Shown here: positions 1 to 8,748 of the stretch, piece by piece
Position numbering within the stretch: position 1 is the first letter of the stretch
Layout of the letters: every line of letters starts with the position of its first letter
NCBI RefSeq assembly: GCF_000187245.1
Contig: NC_027864.1
Location: 806,001 to 870,000 of the forward strand
Length of the DNA: 64,000 nt
Source: Ogataea parapolymorpha DL-1
Taxonomy: Eukaryota > Ascomycota > Pichiomycetes > Pichiales > Pichiaceae
Direction: 5' to 3'
Made by a program: the position numbers and the translations under genes
The notes under the pieces: generated by a model
The model's input: the letters and a program-made list of their open reading frames with translations, nothing else
The model's database searches: none
Told to the model about the DNA's origin: nothing

Positions 1-216
1 AGACCAGTAACAGACCTCAGCAGGGTCATCATCATAGACAACTCGCCAATCAGTTACAGCTTTCACAAGAAAAACGGAATCATGATCGAGGGTTGGATCA
101 ACGATCCTGATGACTCCGAACTAATGAATTTGTTGCCTCTGTTGAACAGCCTCAGATTCACAAGCGATGTCAGAAACATTCTCGGACTCAAGCTGGGCCA
201 AGACGTTTTTGAGTAA
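1..216 (+). CDS. NEM1: Nem1-type phosphatase, C-terminal 71 residues (5' truncated)
   Basis: Reading frame 1 is open from the first base to a TAA at 214-216. The peptide contains DLSRVIIIDNSP and VEGWINDPDD-type text followed by LLNSLRFTSDVRNILGL, which is the end of an FCP1/NIF-type (HAD superfamily) phosphatase domain. The EGW and 'NLLPLLNSLRFTSDVRNIL' pattern fits Nem1 rather than the related Psr1/Psr2. Nem1 with Spo7 dephosphorylates the lipin Pah1 at the ER/nuclear membrane and so promotes triacylglycerol synthesis. The catalytic DxDx(T/V) motif and the membrane anchor lie outside the window. It converges on the kinesin gene with 45 bp between stops. Confidence 0.8.
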   Translation, partial: RPVTDLSRVIIIDNSPISYSFHKKNGIMIEGWINDPDDSELMNLLPLLNSLRFTSDVRNILGLKLGQDVFE

Positions 217-261
217 ATCGCAAGGCCATACTTTATGAGTAACGTAATAAATAAATCAATT

Positions 262-2073
262 TCATGTCCCTTGTTGACCGCCTCTCATTGGCTTCACAAT
301 TCTCAGGTTGAGTCCTATTCGATTTTTGGTAGACGGCCGTGTGCGCGATGATATGCTCGACCCAGAATTCTCCTTTTCACCTGACAATGTCCGCTGTTTC
401 AATGATCTATGCGAGGACACACGTCCTTTCAAATGATTGAGTTTCTGCTCAAATATCTGTGTATCCTGCTCCACAAGCATCTCCTGCGCTTTCAACTGTT
501 GCTCCAACTCCTTGATCTTGTTGGTCTTCTGGTTGCTCATCTGTTGCAACGCCTGGATATCTTTTTTCAATTGTCTATTCTGTCCTTCGATCTGCTCAAT
601 GTGATCGGAGAAATGCTCAATGGCCTTCTCCAAAGCCTCGAGTTTTGAGGTGCTTTCAACAGACTCATTCGCTTTGCTTTCAAGCTCGGCTATGTATGCA
701 TTTTTTTGCTCCAGCTCTCTGGTCATGACCAATTGAGACGACTTTAGCATCATGATCGTATCGTTCAGTTTGGTCACTTCGTTCGACGTGGTCTTCATGT
801 TCATGAGTTCCTTGAACTTTGCCAGCTCTTCCTTCAACTGTCCATTTTCCTCTTCCAACTCCTGGTTCCGTGTCTCCAGTTTCTGTATTTTCCGGACGTT
901 TTCTTCGTTGATTTTGGCTTGGTCAAAGTATCGTTTCTTGAGCTCATGATTACTCAATTCGCTATTAATGTGGACACTGTTTTTGATATATTTGGCTCGG
1001 GACCCGAACCTGAGCGTGGAGAGCGTTTCCTGATCATTGAGCGAAGAAGGCGAACAGTTGATAATTAGCGTGGTTCGGGAGTTTCCTCCGAGAGACTCCT
1101 GCAAAATACGCGTGAGCTTGGAATCTCTATAAGGGATATGCGTGGACTTGCCGTCCGTGAGAGAGTTTATGACATTGCCAAGCGCAGAGAGCGACGAGTT
1201 GATTTTCTTGGCCTCCTCTAAAAGCTGCCCGGAAGCACCTGTTTTGTCGATTTTCTCTGAACCTGCGAGATCGACCAGAAACAAGTTACCTGTCTTGATT
1301 ATCCCGTCCTCCAAATTCTTGGAGCTCAATCGTATTTGAAAAATTGCATGCGACCGTGAGCTCTGCTCGTTCATATTCGTGGAGCCGACGCTTCGATTCT
1401 TGTTTCCCTGGTCTAGAATAGTGTACACATCGTTGAGGTTTGACACATAGAGAGTTTCCAAGTTGCTCACATAAACACCATCGACTTTGTTTTCATGGAT
1501 CGCCAGCTTGGAGTTGTTCTTTGGATTGAGCAAGTCCCGCAAATTCTCGTTATAAATCTCCAAATACGAGACGCCCACCGTGTACTCGAGCGTCTTTGGG
1601 GAGTCCTCGATGCCTTGGAATATCTGCTCGAATATCCGCGGAGTCTGTCCTTTATTTCTCTCGTCGTGCAGATCGCCCATCATTGTATACGATTTTCCGG
1701 ATCCGGTCTGACCATAGCATAGCACCGTTCCATTATAGCCCAAGGCCAGATCGTTGGTGGTCTGTTTGACCGAGTAATTGAAGATTTCTTCCTGCTCCGT
1801 GTCTTCGCAGAAAATACGATCAAACGTGAAATTGGTGGTATTAGACGCCACAGTGACAGAGACGCTCTGGTTATCTGGGTGGTATTCGACAATATTCGTG
1901 GCGCCGCTGGCCTTCTCCATCTCATTTTCGGGCCTAAACCGCACAATCACCTTTATATTGGTATTATTCACATACTCTGTGCCCCCCAGGTCTGGAGCCA
2001 GCAATTTGTACTGTAGTTTGCTAGGCGACTTTGTCGGCGACCGGGATCTGGCGTTGGAAGCTTTGTGGGACAT
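262..2073 (-). CDS. Kinesin-1 (conventional kinesin)-type motor, short tail
   Basis: 603 residues. The motor domain runs from about residue 38 to 368, with P-loop GQTGSGKS at 121-128, switch I NEQSSRSH at 235-242 and switch II DLAGSE at 268-273, all intact. The segment NSRTTLIINCSPSSLNDQETLSTLRFG is very close to fungal conventional kinesin. About 170 residues of predicted coiled coil follow (EENGQLKEELAKFKEL and similar) and then a basic Ser-rich tail. It is much shorter than the roughly 930-residue kinesin-1 of filamentous fungi and close in length to S. cerevisiae Smy1, a kinesin-1 relative thought to lack motor activity; here the nucleotide motifs look functional. A 36-residue N-terminal extension carries RSPTKSPSK. 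It is divergent from UBX4 with 153 bp between start codons. Confidence 0.9.
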   Translation of the reverse strand: MSHKASNARSRSPTKSPSKLQYKLLAPDLGGTEYVNNTNIKVIVRFRPENEMEKASGATNIVEYHPDNQSVSVTVASNTTNFTFDRIFCEDTEQEEIFNYSVKQTTNDLALGYNGTVLCYGQTGSGKSYTMMGDLHDERNKGQTPRIFEQIFQGIEDSPKTLEYTVGVSYLEIYNENLRDLLNPKNNSKLAIHENKVDGVYVSNLETLYVSNLNDVYTILDQGNKNRSVGSTNMNEQSSRSHAIFQIRLSSKNLEDGIIKTGNLFLVDLAGSEKIDKTGASGQLLEEAKKINSSLSALGNVINSLTDGKSTHIPYRDSKLTRILQESLGGNSRTTLIINCSPSSLNDQETLSTLRFGSRAKYIKNSVHINSELSNHELKKRYFDQAKINEENVRKIQKLETRNQELEEENGQLKEELAKFKELMNMKTTSNEVTKLNDTIMMLKSSQLVMTRELEQKNAYIAELESKANESVESTSKLEALEKAIEHFSDHIEQIEGQNRQLKKDIQALQQMSNQKTNKIKELEQQLKAQEMLVEQDTQIFEQKLNHLKGRVSSHRSLKQRTLSGEKENSGSSISSRTRPSTKNRIGLNLRIVKPMRGGQQGT

Positions 2074-2226
2074 TGAAGCGAGCTATTAGCAAAACTGTAG
2101 AGATACACTGGAAAGGTAAATAAATGTTTTTGTTTATAAAACGCGACCAATCGACCAGCCACATGTGGCGTATAAATTCTGGAGAAATCAAAATATTTTA
2201 TTTCTCATCGCCACATAGAATAGTTG

Positions 2227-3585
2227 ATGTCTTCGCTAACGGTCTCATACAACTTCCGAACATTTAAATGCAAGGTTAGCCCTTCTAAAATTCTCAATGA
2301 TGTTCTCATAGAAAGCTGTGCCCATTTCAAGCTCGAGCCGAGCCAGCATGTTCTCAAACACGGGAATCAGCTGCTGGATCTGTCTTTGCCCTTGAGACTG
2401 GCCAATTTGCCTCAGGGTTGCAAGTTGGAACTAGTGAAGGCGCCACAGGACACGAAGTCCACTGGAGGAGGCTCAGTGGTGATAAAGTTGCAGATAATGG
2501 CTCCAGAAGGAGACTCAACCTTCGTTCTGCCTCCGCCTTCCCAGCTGGTGAAGGAATGCGACAGCGATAAGAGCATTGAGGAGGTTCTGCAGGAATTTGA
2601 GAAAAGTCTGAACATACAGCTGCTTCACAGAGAAGCAATTGGAGAGTGCAAATACATTTACGAGCCCATTGTGCAGAGCATGAGCAAGACGATGACAGGA
2701 ACGTCTGAGCTCAAGCACTCACTAAGATCGTTAGGTCTTGTCACCGGGAACCATACATTGAGACTGAGATTTAAGGCAGAAAAACATGAAATAAGCCAGC
2801 CGCACCCGACTATGCCTCCAGCTTCAGTTGAGCATAAAAGTGAGACTCAGAGCTCTGAACAGCGGCCTGCGCTTTCCGAGGAAACACCGTCTCCAGTGGC
2901 AACCTCTAACCCAATCCAGGTTTACGTTCCAAAGTCAGAACACAACGAAGATGAACACGTTGATGAGTCCGTTTACGACATGTCCATCGAGCAGGCTAGA
3001 CTCTACCAATCTCTGCTCGCCAAAAGAGCACACCCTAATAAACAGATGATGAGCAAAAGACAGCGCGAACAACTTGCTCCTGAAAAGCCTGCAGTCGAAG
3101 AATGCGTGATCAGAGTCAAATTCCCGGATTACACTCAAGTGCAACTTGTTTTGCAACCTGATCATACTCTAGGAGATCTTTATAACGTGCTCTCTACAAA
3201 AATCGTTCACATGACCCAAGCACAGAGAGAAAAGCCGCGTCCAGCATTCCAGCTGCACACGGCCTATCCTGGACAGGCAATCCTCACTAGCACAGACGAT
3301 TTCGAAAAAGAGCTGGTGAAAGACTGTCAATTTGCACACCGTTCGCTTCTCGTGTACCGGGACGACTTCAAACGTTCGCAGTACGTGAAGGACGAGTATT
3401 TGAAGGCTGCCAAGGGATTGGACGAGCTGGAGGAGGTTAAAATTAGCAAGAAAGAAGTAGAAACGACGCAAAGCGAAACCAGCAAAGCTAGCACCCCGCC
3501 GAAAGACGAGACTCCAGCACCAACTCCCACGACCGCGCACAACACACGCAAAGTACCAAAGTGGTTCAAGATGGGGAAGAAATGA
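2227..3585 (+). CDS. UBX4: Ubx4/TUG-type UBX-domain protein
   Basis: 452 residues from the ATG at 2227; an in-frame TTG sits just before it and is not needed. The first 75 residues (LTVSYNFRTFKCKVSPSKIL...) form the TUG-type ubiquitin-like domain, and a UBX domain lies at about 290-380 (VRVKFPDYTQVQLVLQPDHTLGDLY-like text). UBX proteins are Cdc48/p97 adaptors, and Ubx4 acts in ER-associated degradation and Cdc48 recycling. The tail is Lys/Pro/Thr-rich and ends in VPKWFKMGKK. The gene converges on the MFS transporter with 18 bp between stops. Assignment rests on domain order and length. Confidence 0.8.
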   Translation: MSSLTVSYNFRTFKCKVSPSKILNDVLIESCAHFKLEPSQHVLKHGNQLLDLSLPLRLANLPQGCKLELVKAPQDTKSTGGGSVVIKLQIMAPEGDSTFVLPPPSQLVKECDSDKSIEEVLQEFEKSLNIQLLHREAIGECKYIYEPIVQSMSKTMTGTSELKHSLRSLGLVTGNHTLRLRFKAEKHEISQPHPTMPPASVEHKSETQSSEQRPALSEETPSPVATSNPIQVYVPKSEHNEDEHVDESVYDMSIEQARLYQSLLAKRAHPNKQMMSKRQREQLAPEKPAVEECVIRVKFPDYTQVQLVLQPDHTLGDLYNVLSTKIVHMTQAQREKPRPAFQLHTAYPGQAILTSTDDFEKELVKDCQFAHRSLLVYRDDFKRSQYVKDEYLKAAKGLDELEEVKISKKEVETTQSETSKASTPPKDETPAPTPTTAHNTRKVPKWFKMGKK

Positions 3586-3603
3586 GATGTATTGTATTAT
3601 GTA

Positions 3604-5265
3604 TCATTCTTTTTTGAACTCCTCAAACAATTTGTCCATGTCCTCAAGCTCGACTCCCGTTGTTTCAGGATAGAACTTGTACACAACAATACAGCTGACA
3701 AAACAGAAGGCGCCGTATATGAAATACAACCTCCAACTGATGAGGTCAAGAAGTTCAGGACTGAGCTCTCCAACAACAAAGTTGCTGAACCAATTGATGG
3801 AGGTGCCCAAAGATGCACCGACTGAACGGGTATAGGAGTCAGCGTATATCTCACTGGCATAGAGCCACGCCAATGGGCCCCAGGAGAATCCGAAAGCAGC
3901 ATTGTAAAGCACAATGAGAACGGCCACCATGATTGACCCGAACTTGTTATTCAGAGCGCTCATGACCCCAGAGACAAACAGCGAACTGCCCATCAACAGT
4001 CCGCCGGCTATGAGCAGTCGTCTGCGGCCCCCGATCCGGATGTTATCAACGAGGAACCATGGTATAAGTGTAGATAGGAGATAAATAATGGCATTTATTC
4101 CGGTGATGACAAAGGCAGATTTTCCTTCGAAACCCACCTCCTCGAATATCAGCGGAGCGTAGTAACTCACCAGGTTGATGCCGTTGAATTGCGCGAAAAA
4201 CAGAGACGACGCGCCGATGGTGATGACTCTGCGGTTTTTGACGATCGTCCCGAGCCAGCTGCGTTGCTCGCGCTCGAGCTGTTTCTTCTCGCTCTCGATG
4301 GTGTGCTTGATGGCCAGGAACTCTTTTTTCGCCTTCTCAGGGTCTGGATCGTCGTCGTTGAATAGCTTGAGGATCCCATAGCCCTCGTTGTCGCGGTCAA
4401 TGGCTAAAAGCCATCTGGGAGACTCCACTATGTAGAAGCCCCCGAAAAATAGCACGGCTCCCAAAAAGACTTGTACCAGAAGCGGCACTTTCCACGCGTA
4501 CGTGCCGGACAGAAACGAGCAGATGAAGTCCAGCCAGATAGACGACGCAAACCCAAGGATGTTGCAGCTGAACGTCATCGACGCGATCATACCACGCTGG
4601 TCGTTTGGAGAACACTCTGATTGATATAGGTTGATGATGGAGCTCAGAAACCCAATTCCGGAACCAGAGATGATCCTGCCGATCATCATGATCCATATCT
4701 GTTCAAAGGGAGCAAATGTCTGGAACATGCCACCGATACAAAATAACAGAGCGCCCGTCAGAATCGTGTATTTGCGGCCCTTGGCGTCCGACACCTTGGG
4801 CACCACCAGAGCAGAGAAAAGCGCACTCAGCTCTAACAGGGCTATCAAGGTCCCGATCTCTATACTGCTTGGGTTGTCAAAATAGCTCAAAAACGATTTT
4901 TCTGTGATAATCAGCGACATGACGCCTTGCTCGAATCCGAACAAATAAACTCCTATGGAGCTAAACAACGACGTGAAATATAGGAGTCGCCGGCCCTTTA
5001 GACGGCTGTGGACGGTTGCGTCGAAATCCACGTGCGAATACAGCCCGCCCGTCTCCTCCGACTCGTGCGAGTCCTGCTCATCGGACGGGTCCGCAAACAC
5101 GTCCTCCTGGTGTTGCCATTGCTGTGCCTTAGACTCCGCCTGCCCGTGTATATTTATCGGCTCAAGCGATATCGGATAGGTTTCGAGTGCCGTGCTGGTC
5201 TCCTCAGGCTCAAACGGATTCTGTTGCGTAGGCCTGCTACTGAGTTTCTTGTAATTGCGCGACAT
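3604..5265 (-). CDS. MFS sugar-porter family transporter
   Basis: 553 residues from the ATG at 5265 (the upstream in-frame TTG was not used). A roughly 85-residue hydrophilic acidic N terminus precedes about 12 membrane segments. Sugar-porter signatures are visible: DAKGRK after TM2, VESPRWLL in the central region, GINLVSYYAP in TM7, GGRRRLL after TM8 and FYPETTGVELEDMD at the C terminus. It probably moves a hexose or a related small solute across the plasma membrane; the substrate cannot be told. The central loop is long and charged (DRDNEGYGILKLFNDDDPDPEK). The 111-bp upstream gap holds a CRE, an AGGGG and two ACGCGT boxes, suggesting regulated expression. Confidence 0.85.
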   Translation of the reverse strand: MSRNYKKLSSRPTQQNPFEPEETSTALETYPISLEPINIHGQAESKAQQWQHQEDVFADPSDEQDSHESEETGGLYSHVDFDATVHSRLKGRRLLYFTSLFSSIGVYLFGFEQGVMSLIITEKSFLSYFDNPSSIEIGTLIALLELSALFSALVVPKVSDAKGRKYTILTGALLFCIGGMFQTFAPFEQIWIMMIGRIISGSGIGFLSSIINLYQSECSPNDQRGMIASMTFSCNILGFASSIWLDFICSFLSGTYAWKVPLLVQVFLGAVLFFGGFYIVESPRWLLAIDRDNEGYGILKLFNDDDPDPEKAKKEFLAIKHTIESEKKQLEREQRSWLGTIVKNRRVITIGASSLFFAQFNGINLVSYYAPLIFEEVGFEGKSAFVITGINAIIYLLSTLIPWFLVDNIRIGGRRRLLIAGGLLMGSSLFVSGVMSALNNKFGSIMVAVLIVLYNAAFGFSWGPLAWLYASEIYADSYTRSVGASLGTSINWFSNFVVGELSPELLDLISWRLYFIYGAFCFVSCIVVYKFYPETTGVELEDMDKLFEEFKKE

Positions 5266-5305
5266 AGTCAAATATTACAATTTAGTTGTAAATATTCATG
5301 TGCTG

Positions 5306-5367
5306 AGGGGGTACGTTGATCACCCAATGACGTCATCTACAATATACGCGTCTATCGACGCGTCGAT
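5306..5367 (-). promoter_or_regulatory. Compact promoter of the MFS gene: AGGGG, CRE and paired ACGCGT
   Basis: Upstream of the transporter start (5265) I see AGGGG at 5306-5310 (STRE core), a perfect CRE TGACGTCA at 5328-5335, and ACGCGT (MCB-type) at 5346-5351 and 5358-5363. The second lies in the 14-bp palindrome ATCGACGCGTCGAT at 5354-5367. The motifs are seen directly; which factors bind is inferred from S. cerevisiae (Msn2/4, Sko1/Aca1, MBF). Confidence 0.45.
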
Positions 5368-5376
5368 CTCTTTCCT

Positions 5377-6531
5377 CTAGCTCAAGCTGATCTCGTATAA
5401 AACGAACGGCTCGTAATCCTGGTCAACTAGCGAGGCGTACTCGTGGAGCCCCGCGTCAGCGACAAGGTTACCCTTCTTGTCCTTGGCAAATGCGTTGCCG
5501 CCGAGGTAGCCAAATCTCTGGATGAGTTCCCGCTTGGATTTCGAAATGGCCTTTGCCGGGAGTCTCAGCAAGAACGAGTAGAAGTCTGGGGGAAGGCCGT
5601 ATCTGAGGACGCTCTCGACGAAGGTTCTGAGGATTTTGATGTGTGTCCACGACGAGACGATTTCCGAGTATGCGCTTTTGGAGAGTCTGAGCAGGTCGTT
5701 CTTGAGCGTGTGTTCTTCCTTAGACGCCTCCTGGTACTCGTTTCTCATTTTAGCCATCACCTCCTCGGAGTAGTCGAAGTCTCTAGGGATCCATTTGGCG
5801 TCTCTGGCCTTGGACAAGAACGCGGGCACGTATTTTTTGAACAATGTGACGGAATAGAGGTAGTACTCGGAGTCCTGGGCTATTTGCTGTGCAGACCGTG
5901 GAACCACAAATTCCACCAATGTCTCGTACTGGTTGAGGAACTCATCATTGACACTCTTTGGCACGGCCAGTAGGACGGTCTGGAGGTGTTCAGAGTCCAG
6001 CACGAAGTGTTCTGCACGCACAATGTCATGCAGTGACTTGACAGACAGGTCTCCGGTCTGTTTCCGCTGAGCGGCCACAAGATTCGACCTGGCCTGGTTG
6101 TAATTAGCGTAGGACGACCTCAGATCGTTGTCGACATTCAATGCCTCGCTTGAGATCAAGTTGATGAGTTCCTCGATGGGTTTATCCAGTCTATATCTCG
6201 AGGTGTTCCACCGGAAGGACTCCAAATACTGGTCCACGAATTTGCCGTCGATCTTCTGTTTGGCCACAAATTTAGCATCGCCCTCGCCATGGATGCTTGC
6301 CATGATATCCTGTACTTTTCCAATAGACCCGTACAGCTGCTGGTCGATTCTACCAAGCTCCTCGCTCTGGAGCACCAGCGAGTCGAGAGTGCCCACTTTG
6401 AAGCCCGGAAGCTGGTATTCAAACAGATCGACGCTGCCACCGTTAATATGTGTCTGGAGCCAGTCCTTAAGTGAGTCTTTGTCCGTTGACGTGCTCTTGG
6501 GAAGGGAAATTAGGAGATAATTGGCGTCCAT
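5377..6531 (-). CDS. VMA5: V-ATPase V1 subunit C
   Basis: 384 residues, close to the roughly 392 of S. cerevisiae Vma5. The start at 6531 gives MDANYLLISLPKS, the conserved N terminus of subunit C; an in-frame ATG at 6597 would add a hydrophobic 22-residue leader that this cytosolic subunit should not have. Family segments include FEYQLPGFKVGTLDSLVLQSEEL near the N terminus and LRYGLPPDFYSFLL and RELIQRFGYLGGNAFAKDKKG near the C terminus. The subunit bridges the stator and V1 sector of the proton pump on vacuole and Golgi membranes and is released on reversible disassembly. It follows the next gene in tandem, 75 bp downstream of its stop. Confidence 0.95.
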   Translation of the reverse strand: MDANYLLISLPKSTSTDKDSLKDWLQTHINGGSVDLFEYQLPGFKVGTLDSLVLQSEELGRIDQQLYGSIGKVQDIMASIHGEGDAKFVAKQKIDGKFVDQYLESFRWNTSRYRLDKPIEELINLISSEALNVDNDLRSSYANYNQARSNLVAAQRKQTGDLSVKSLHDIVRAEHFVLDSEHLQTVLLAVPKSVNDEFLNQYETLVEFVVPRSAQQIAQDSEYYLYSVTLFKKYVPAFLSKARDAKWIPRDFDYSEEVMAKMRNEYQEASKEEHTLKNDLLRLSKSAYSEIVSSWTHIKILRTFVESVLRYGLPPDFYSFLLRLPAKAISKSKRELIQRFGYLGGNAFAKDKKGNLVADAGLHEYASLVDQDYEPFVLYEISLS

Positions 6532-6606
6532 GCTGACAAGCTGTAAATAAAATGTTGCAACAAACAAGCCGGGTAAAATTGTTTTTAAAAAGTACATCTG
6601 CTACAT

Positions 6607-7539
6607 TTACTCGTCCAGCTCCAGGTCGGAGTTAGCATCTGGAACTGGTGTTCTTTCGTCACTGGCCACCTGGTTTTCTGTCTCCACTTCCATCGCATCG
6701 TCCTCTCCATCCTCTGCATCTTCAGCATCTTCTGCGTCTTCTGCCTGGTCGTCTTTTTCTTCTGCTTCACGCTCTGCTCGCTCTTCCTCTTCTTCCTCTT
6801 CCTCCTCCTCAACTTCCTCTTCTTCGAGTTCCTCCTCGTGCTCCTCGCGCAACTCCTCCTTCACGTCCTCAATTGTTTTTAAAAGTCTCGCCGAATCGTC
6901 CCTCACAAACTTCGTCAGCTCCGCTAACCGGTTCTGCCACTTCAAACTCATGCTCTGCAGAACTGTCCGCTCGCGCTCGTAGTGCTTGTCATTCAGTTGC
7001 ACCAGACGGAACTTTTTGACCTCCTCGTTCTTTAAAATCTCCTCTACACGGCTCACAATAGTCTCGTCTATCTGGTCGCTGAAATCCGACTTTGCAAACT
7101 GCAGCCTGATGTCAAGACCGCTTTTGCGTAGTCCATTCAAAAACTCCTGGTCCTCTGTGTTCTCATTGTCCAAAACCTGATCAAGTTCCAGCTCTGGGAT
7201 CTGTGAGATGAGCTTGCTGAACTCTGCTGCCAGACTCTCGTTCCTGAGCTTCTGGCCTTTATACCGCTGGATCTTCATGTTATTGAACTGGTAGTGCCCA
7301 GAATGCAGTTTTTTCAGGTTCTCGTCGGCCAGTTTGTTGTACATGCTCTTCACCTCGTTTTTGGCGTTGATCAGCTGGACATTGTCCAAAACGGCCTCTC
7401 GGTGAAGGGAGTTCAGTAGGTCTGTATCCGCGTCATCCAGTGCTCCTTTTTTCTTTAAATCCACCAGAGTGCTCAGCAAGTTTTGTGATTTGTCTAAAGA
7501 CTCATTCAGTGTGGACTTATATCGCTCTAGATGCGCCAT
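6607..7539 (-). CDS. Coiled-coil protein with acidic tail, possibly THO-complex (THOC5-like)
   Basis: 310 residues. Roughly the first 230 are helical and charged with heptad-like spacing (LLSTLVDLKKKG, LNSLHREAVLDNVQLINAKNEVKSMY). The last 80 are an acidic low-complexity tail (EEEEVEEEEEEEEE, then EDAEDAEDAEDGEDD). The pattern of an early coiled coil followed by LHSGHYQFNNMKIQR recalls THOC5/Fms-interacting-protein family members, and acidic ED-repeat tails also occur in the THO subunit Mft1; this is a weak resemblance only. It is divergent from the MDP1 gene with 53 bp between start codons and tandem with VMA5. Confidence 0.6.
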   Translation of the reverse strand: MAHLERYKSTLNESLDKSQNLLSTLVDLKKKGALDDADTDLLNSLHREAVLDNVQLINAKNEVKSMYNKLADENLKKLHSGHYQFNNMKIQRYKGQKLRNESLAAEFSKLISQIPELELDQVLDNENTEDQEFLNGLRKSGLDIRLQFAKSDFSDQIDETIVSRVEEILKNEEVKKFRLVQLNDKHYERERTVLQSMSLKWQNRLAELTKFVRDDSARLLKTIEDVKEELREEHEEELEEEEVEEEEEEEEEERAEREAEEKDDQAEDAEDAEDAEDGEDDAMEVETENQVASDERTPVPDANSDLELDE

Positions 7540-7592
7540 TAGACTAAATATTTTTATTTTATTTATTGCATTTATTTTATTAATTTTATTTC

Positions 7593-8106
7593 ATGTCCTA
7601 CAAAGCCGTGGTGTTTGATCTAGACTACACGCTTTGGCGTAAGTGTGCCAATTACTTGTGCTAACCTAGCGTGCTGGTGTGATACACATATATCCACGCC
7701 TCTGAAACTCCATAAAAGCAAGAAAAACACAGTGGTCGACAAGTACGGCTACGAAGTGACCCTGTATGAGGACGTGGTGCCAATTTTCGAATATCTGCGG
7801 TCTAAAAACATTAAAATATTCACCGCCTCAAGAACAGCAAGCCCGCCAACCGCAAAGAAACTGATCAAGCTGTTCAATCTCGAAAAGTACATCGACGATA
7901 GCGAATGGGGATGGGGATCGAAGAAAAACCATATATCGAAGCTTGCTGGCCGAAACGACATCGACCCGTCAGAAATGTGTCTTTTTGATGATGAGTATAG
8001 AAACAAAGACGTGGAAGAGATTGGCGTCAAGTTCTGCTACCTGCCAAACGAAAAATTAACGTGGAGCGAATTCAATAAGCATATTAACCCGTCTCATGAA
8101 CACTAA
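7593..8106 (+). CDS. Magnesium-dependent phosphatase-1 (HAD family), spliced
   Basis: Best read as two exons, 7593-7638 and 7670-8106, giving 160 residues. The join restores FDLDYTLWPCWCDTH, the signature start of MDP1-type HAD phosphatases (nucleophile and acid/base Asp in DLDYT); without splicing the frame has no ATG and lacks the catalytic motif. ASRT at the second motif and CLFDDEYRN at the third complete the active site. S. cerevisiae YER134C is the likely counterpart. The 31-nt intron starts GTAAGT, has branch-like TGCTAAC and ends CTAG. A protein or sugar phosphatase role is known for the family; the physiological substrate is unclear. Confidence 0.88.
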
Positions 8107-8116
8107 ATATACAACA

Positions 8117-8122
8117 TATATA
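8117..8122. terminator. TATATA efficiency-type element between convergent genes
   Basis: A palindromic TATATA lies in the 48-bp gap between the stops of the MDP1-type gene and the small membrane protein gene. In yeast this hexamer is the usual 3'-end efficiency element and it could serve both strands. This is motif matching only. Confidence 0.3.
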
Positions 8123-8154
8123 ACCGCAATTAGACCTGTATGCCCTTGAGCACC

Positions 8155-8518
8155 TTATACAGATTTAGCCTTATCAGCAAGGGCGATAAGGTCATCAAGA
8201 GTAGCACCTTCAGGAATAGGTATCGCTTTCTTATCAGTTAGCTCGACGCGGCTAGCTACTTACCTCTTTGAGGACCTCTTTGAGCTCCTTCTCAGTCAAC
8301 TGGTTTTCTTGCACAACAACAGTCGAGTCGCCAATATTCTCTGCCGTCTCGGCAGACGAGTCTTGCTCGGATTCTTTGTTCTCGGTGGCGGACTTCTTTT
8401 TCCACCACGGTAATCTTTCCAATAAATGAGGATATGTGGTCACGACAAGCGACGCAGCTCCTAAAAGCGCGACTGCGGAGGCGGCTGCGAGAGTAACGTT
8501 CCTTCTGCGAGGAGCCAT
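8155..8518 (-). CDS. Small single-span membrane protein, spliced near its 3' end
   Basis: Exon 1 is 8264-8518 (85 codons) and exon 2 is 8155-8229. The 34-nt intron begins GTAAGT, contains GCTAAC and would end at AAG, an unusual acceptor. The joined 109-residue protein has a basic start (MAPRRRN), one membrane segment at about 8-28 (LAAASAVALLGAASLVVTTY), a charged linker, and a C terminus reading LTEKELKEVLKE-KAIPIPEGATLDDLIALADKAKSV. The latter resembles SAP- or Ish1-type helical motifs. Unspliced, translation would stop three residues after the donor. The N-terminal anchor would suit a mitochondrial or ER membrane. Function is not recognised. Confidence 0.65.
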
Positions 8519-8748
8519 TTTTTGGACAAAAAAAAGACGGTTTTTAGTATTTATACGGGAAACCTTTTCTCCTCCGTATCAAGTAACTGAATCCAGCAAC
8601 GCGATAACGCGACCCTGCACCGGCCAGGCGAAAAAAAAAAAAAATAGGGCGCATAGAATTTACAAATATGGACTAAAAACAATAATGATTGTAGCTCGTT
8701 ACAACATTTGAATAAAAGATTGGCGTTCTCTGGTCTGCGGTATCGATC
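8519..8748. other. Intergenic region between two minus-strand genes
   Basis: A 230-bp promoter region of the small membrane protein. It holds an A-rich run of about 14 A at 8631-8644 and no recognisable gene. Confidence 0.5.

Noticed and set aside
6532..6597. A hydrophobic 22-residue N-terminal extension of VMA5
   Set aside because: Subunit C is cytosolic and conserved sequence begins at the Met at 6531; the extension is probably 5' UTR.
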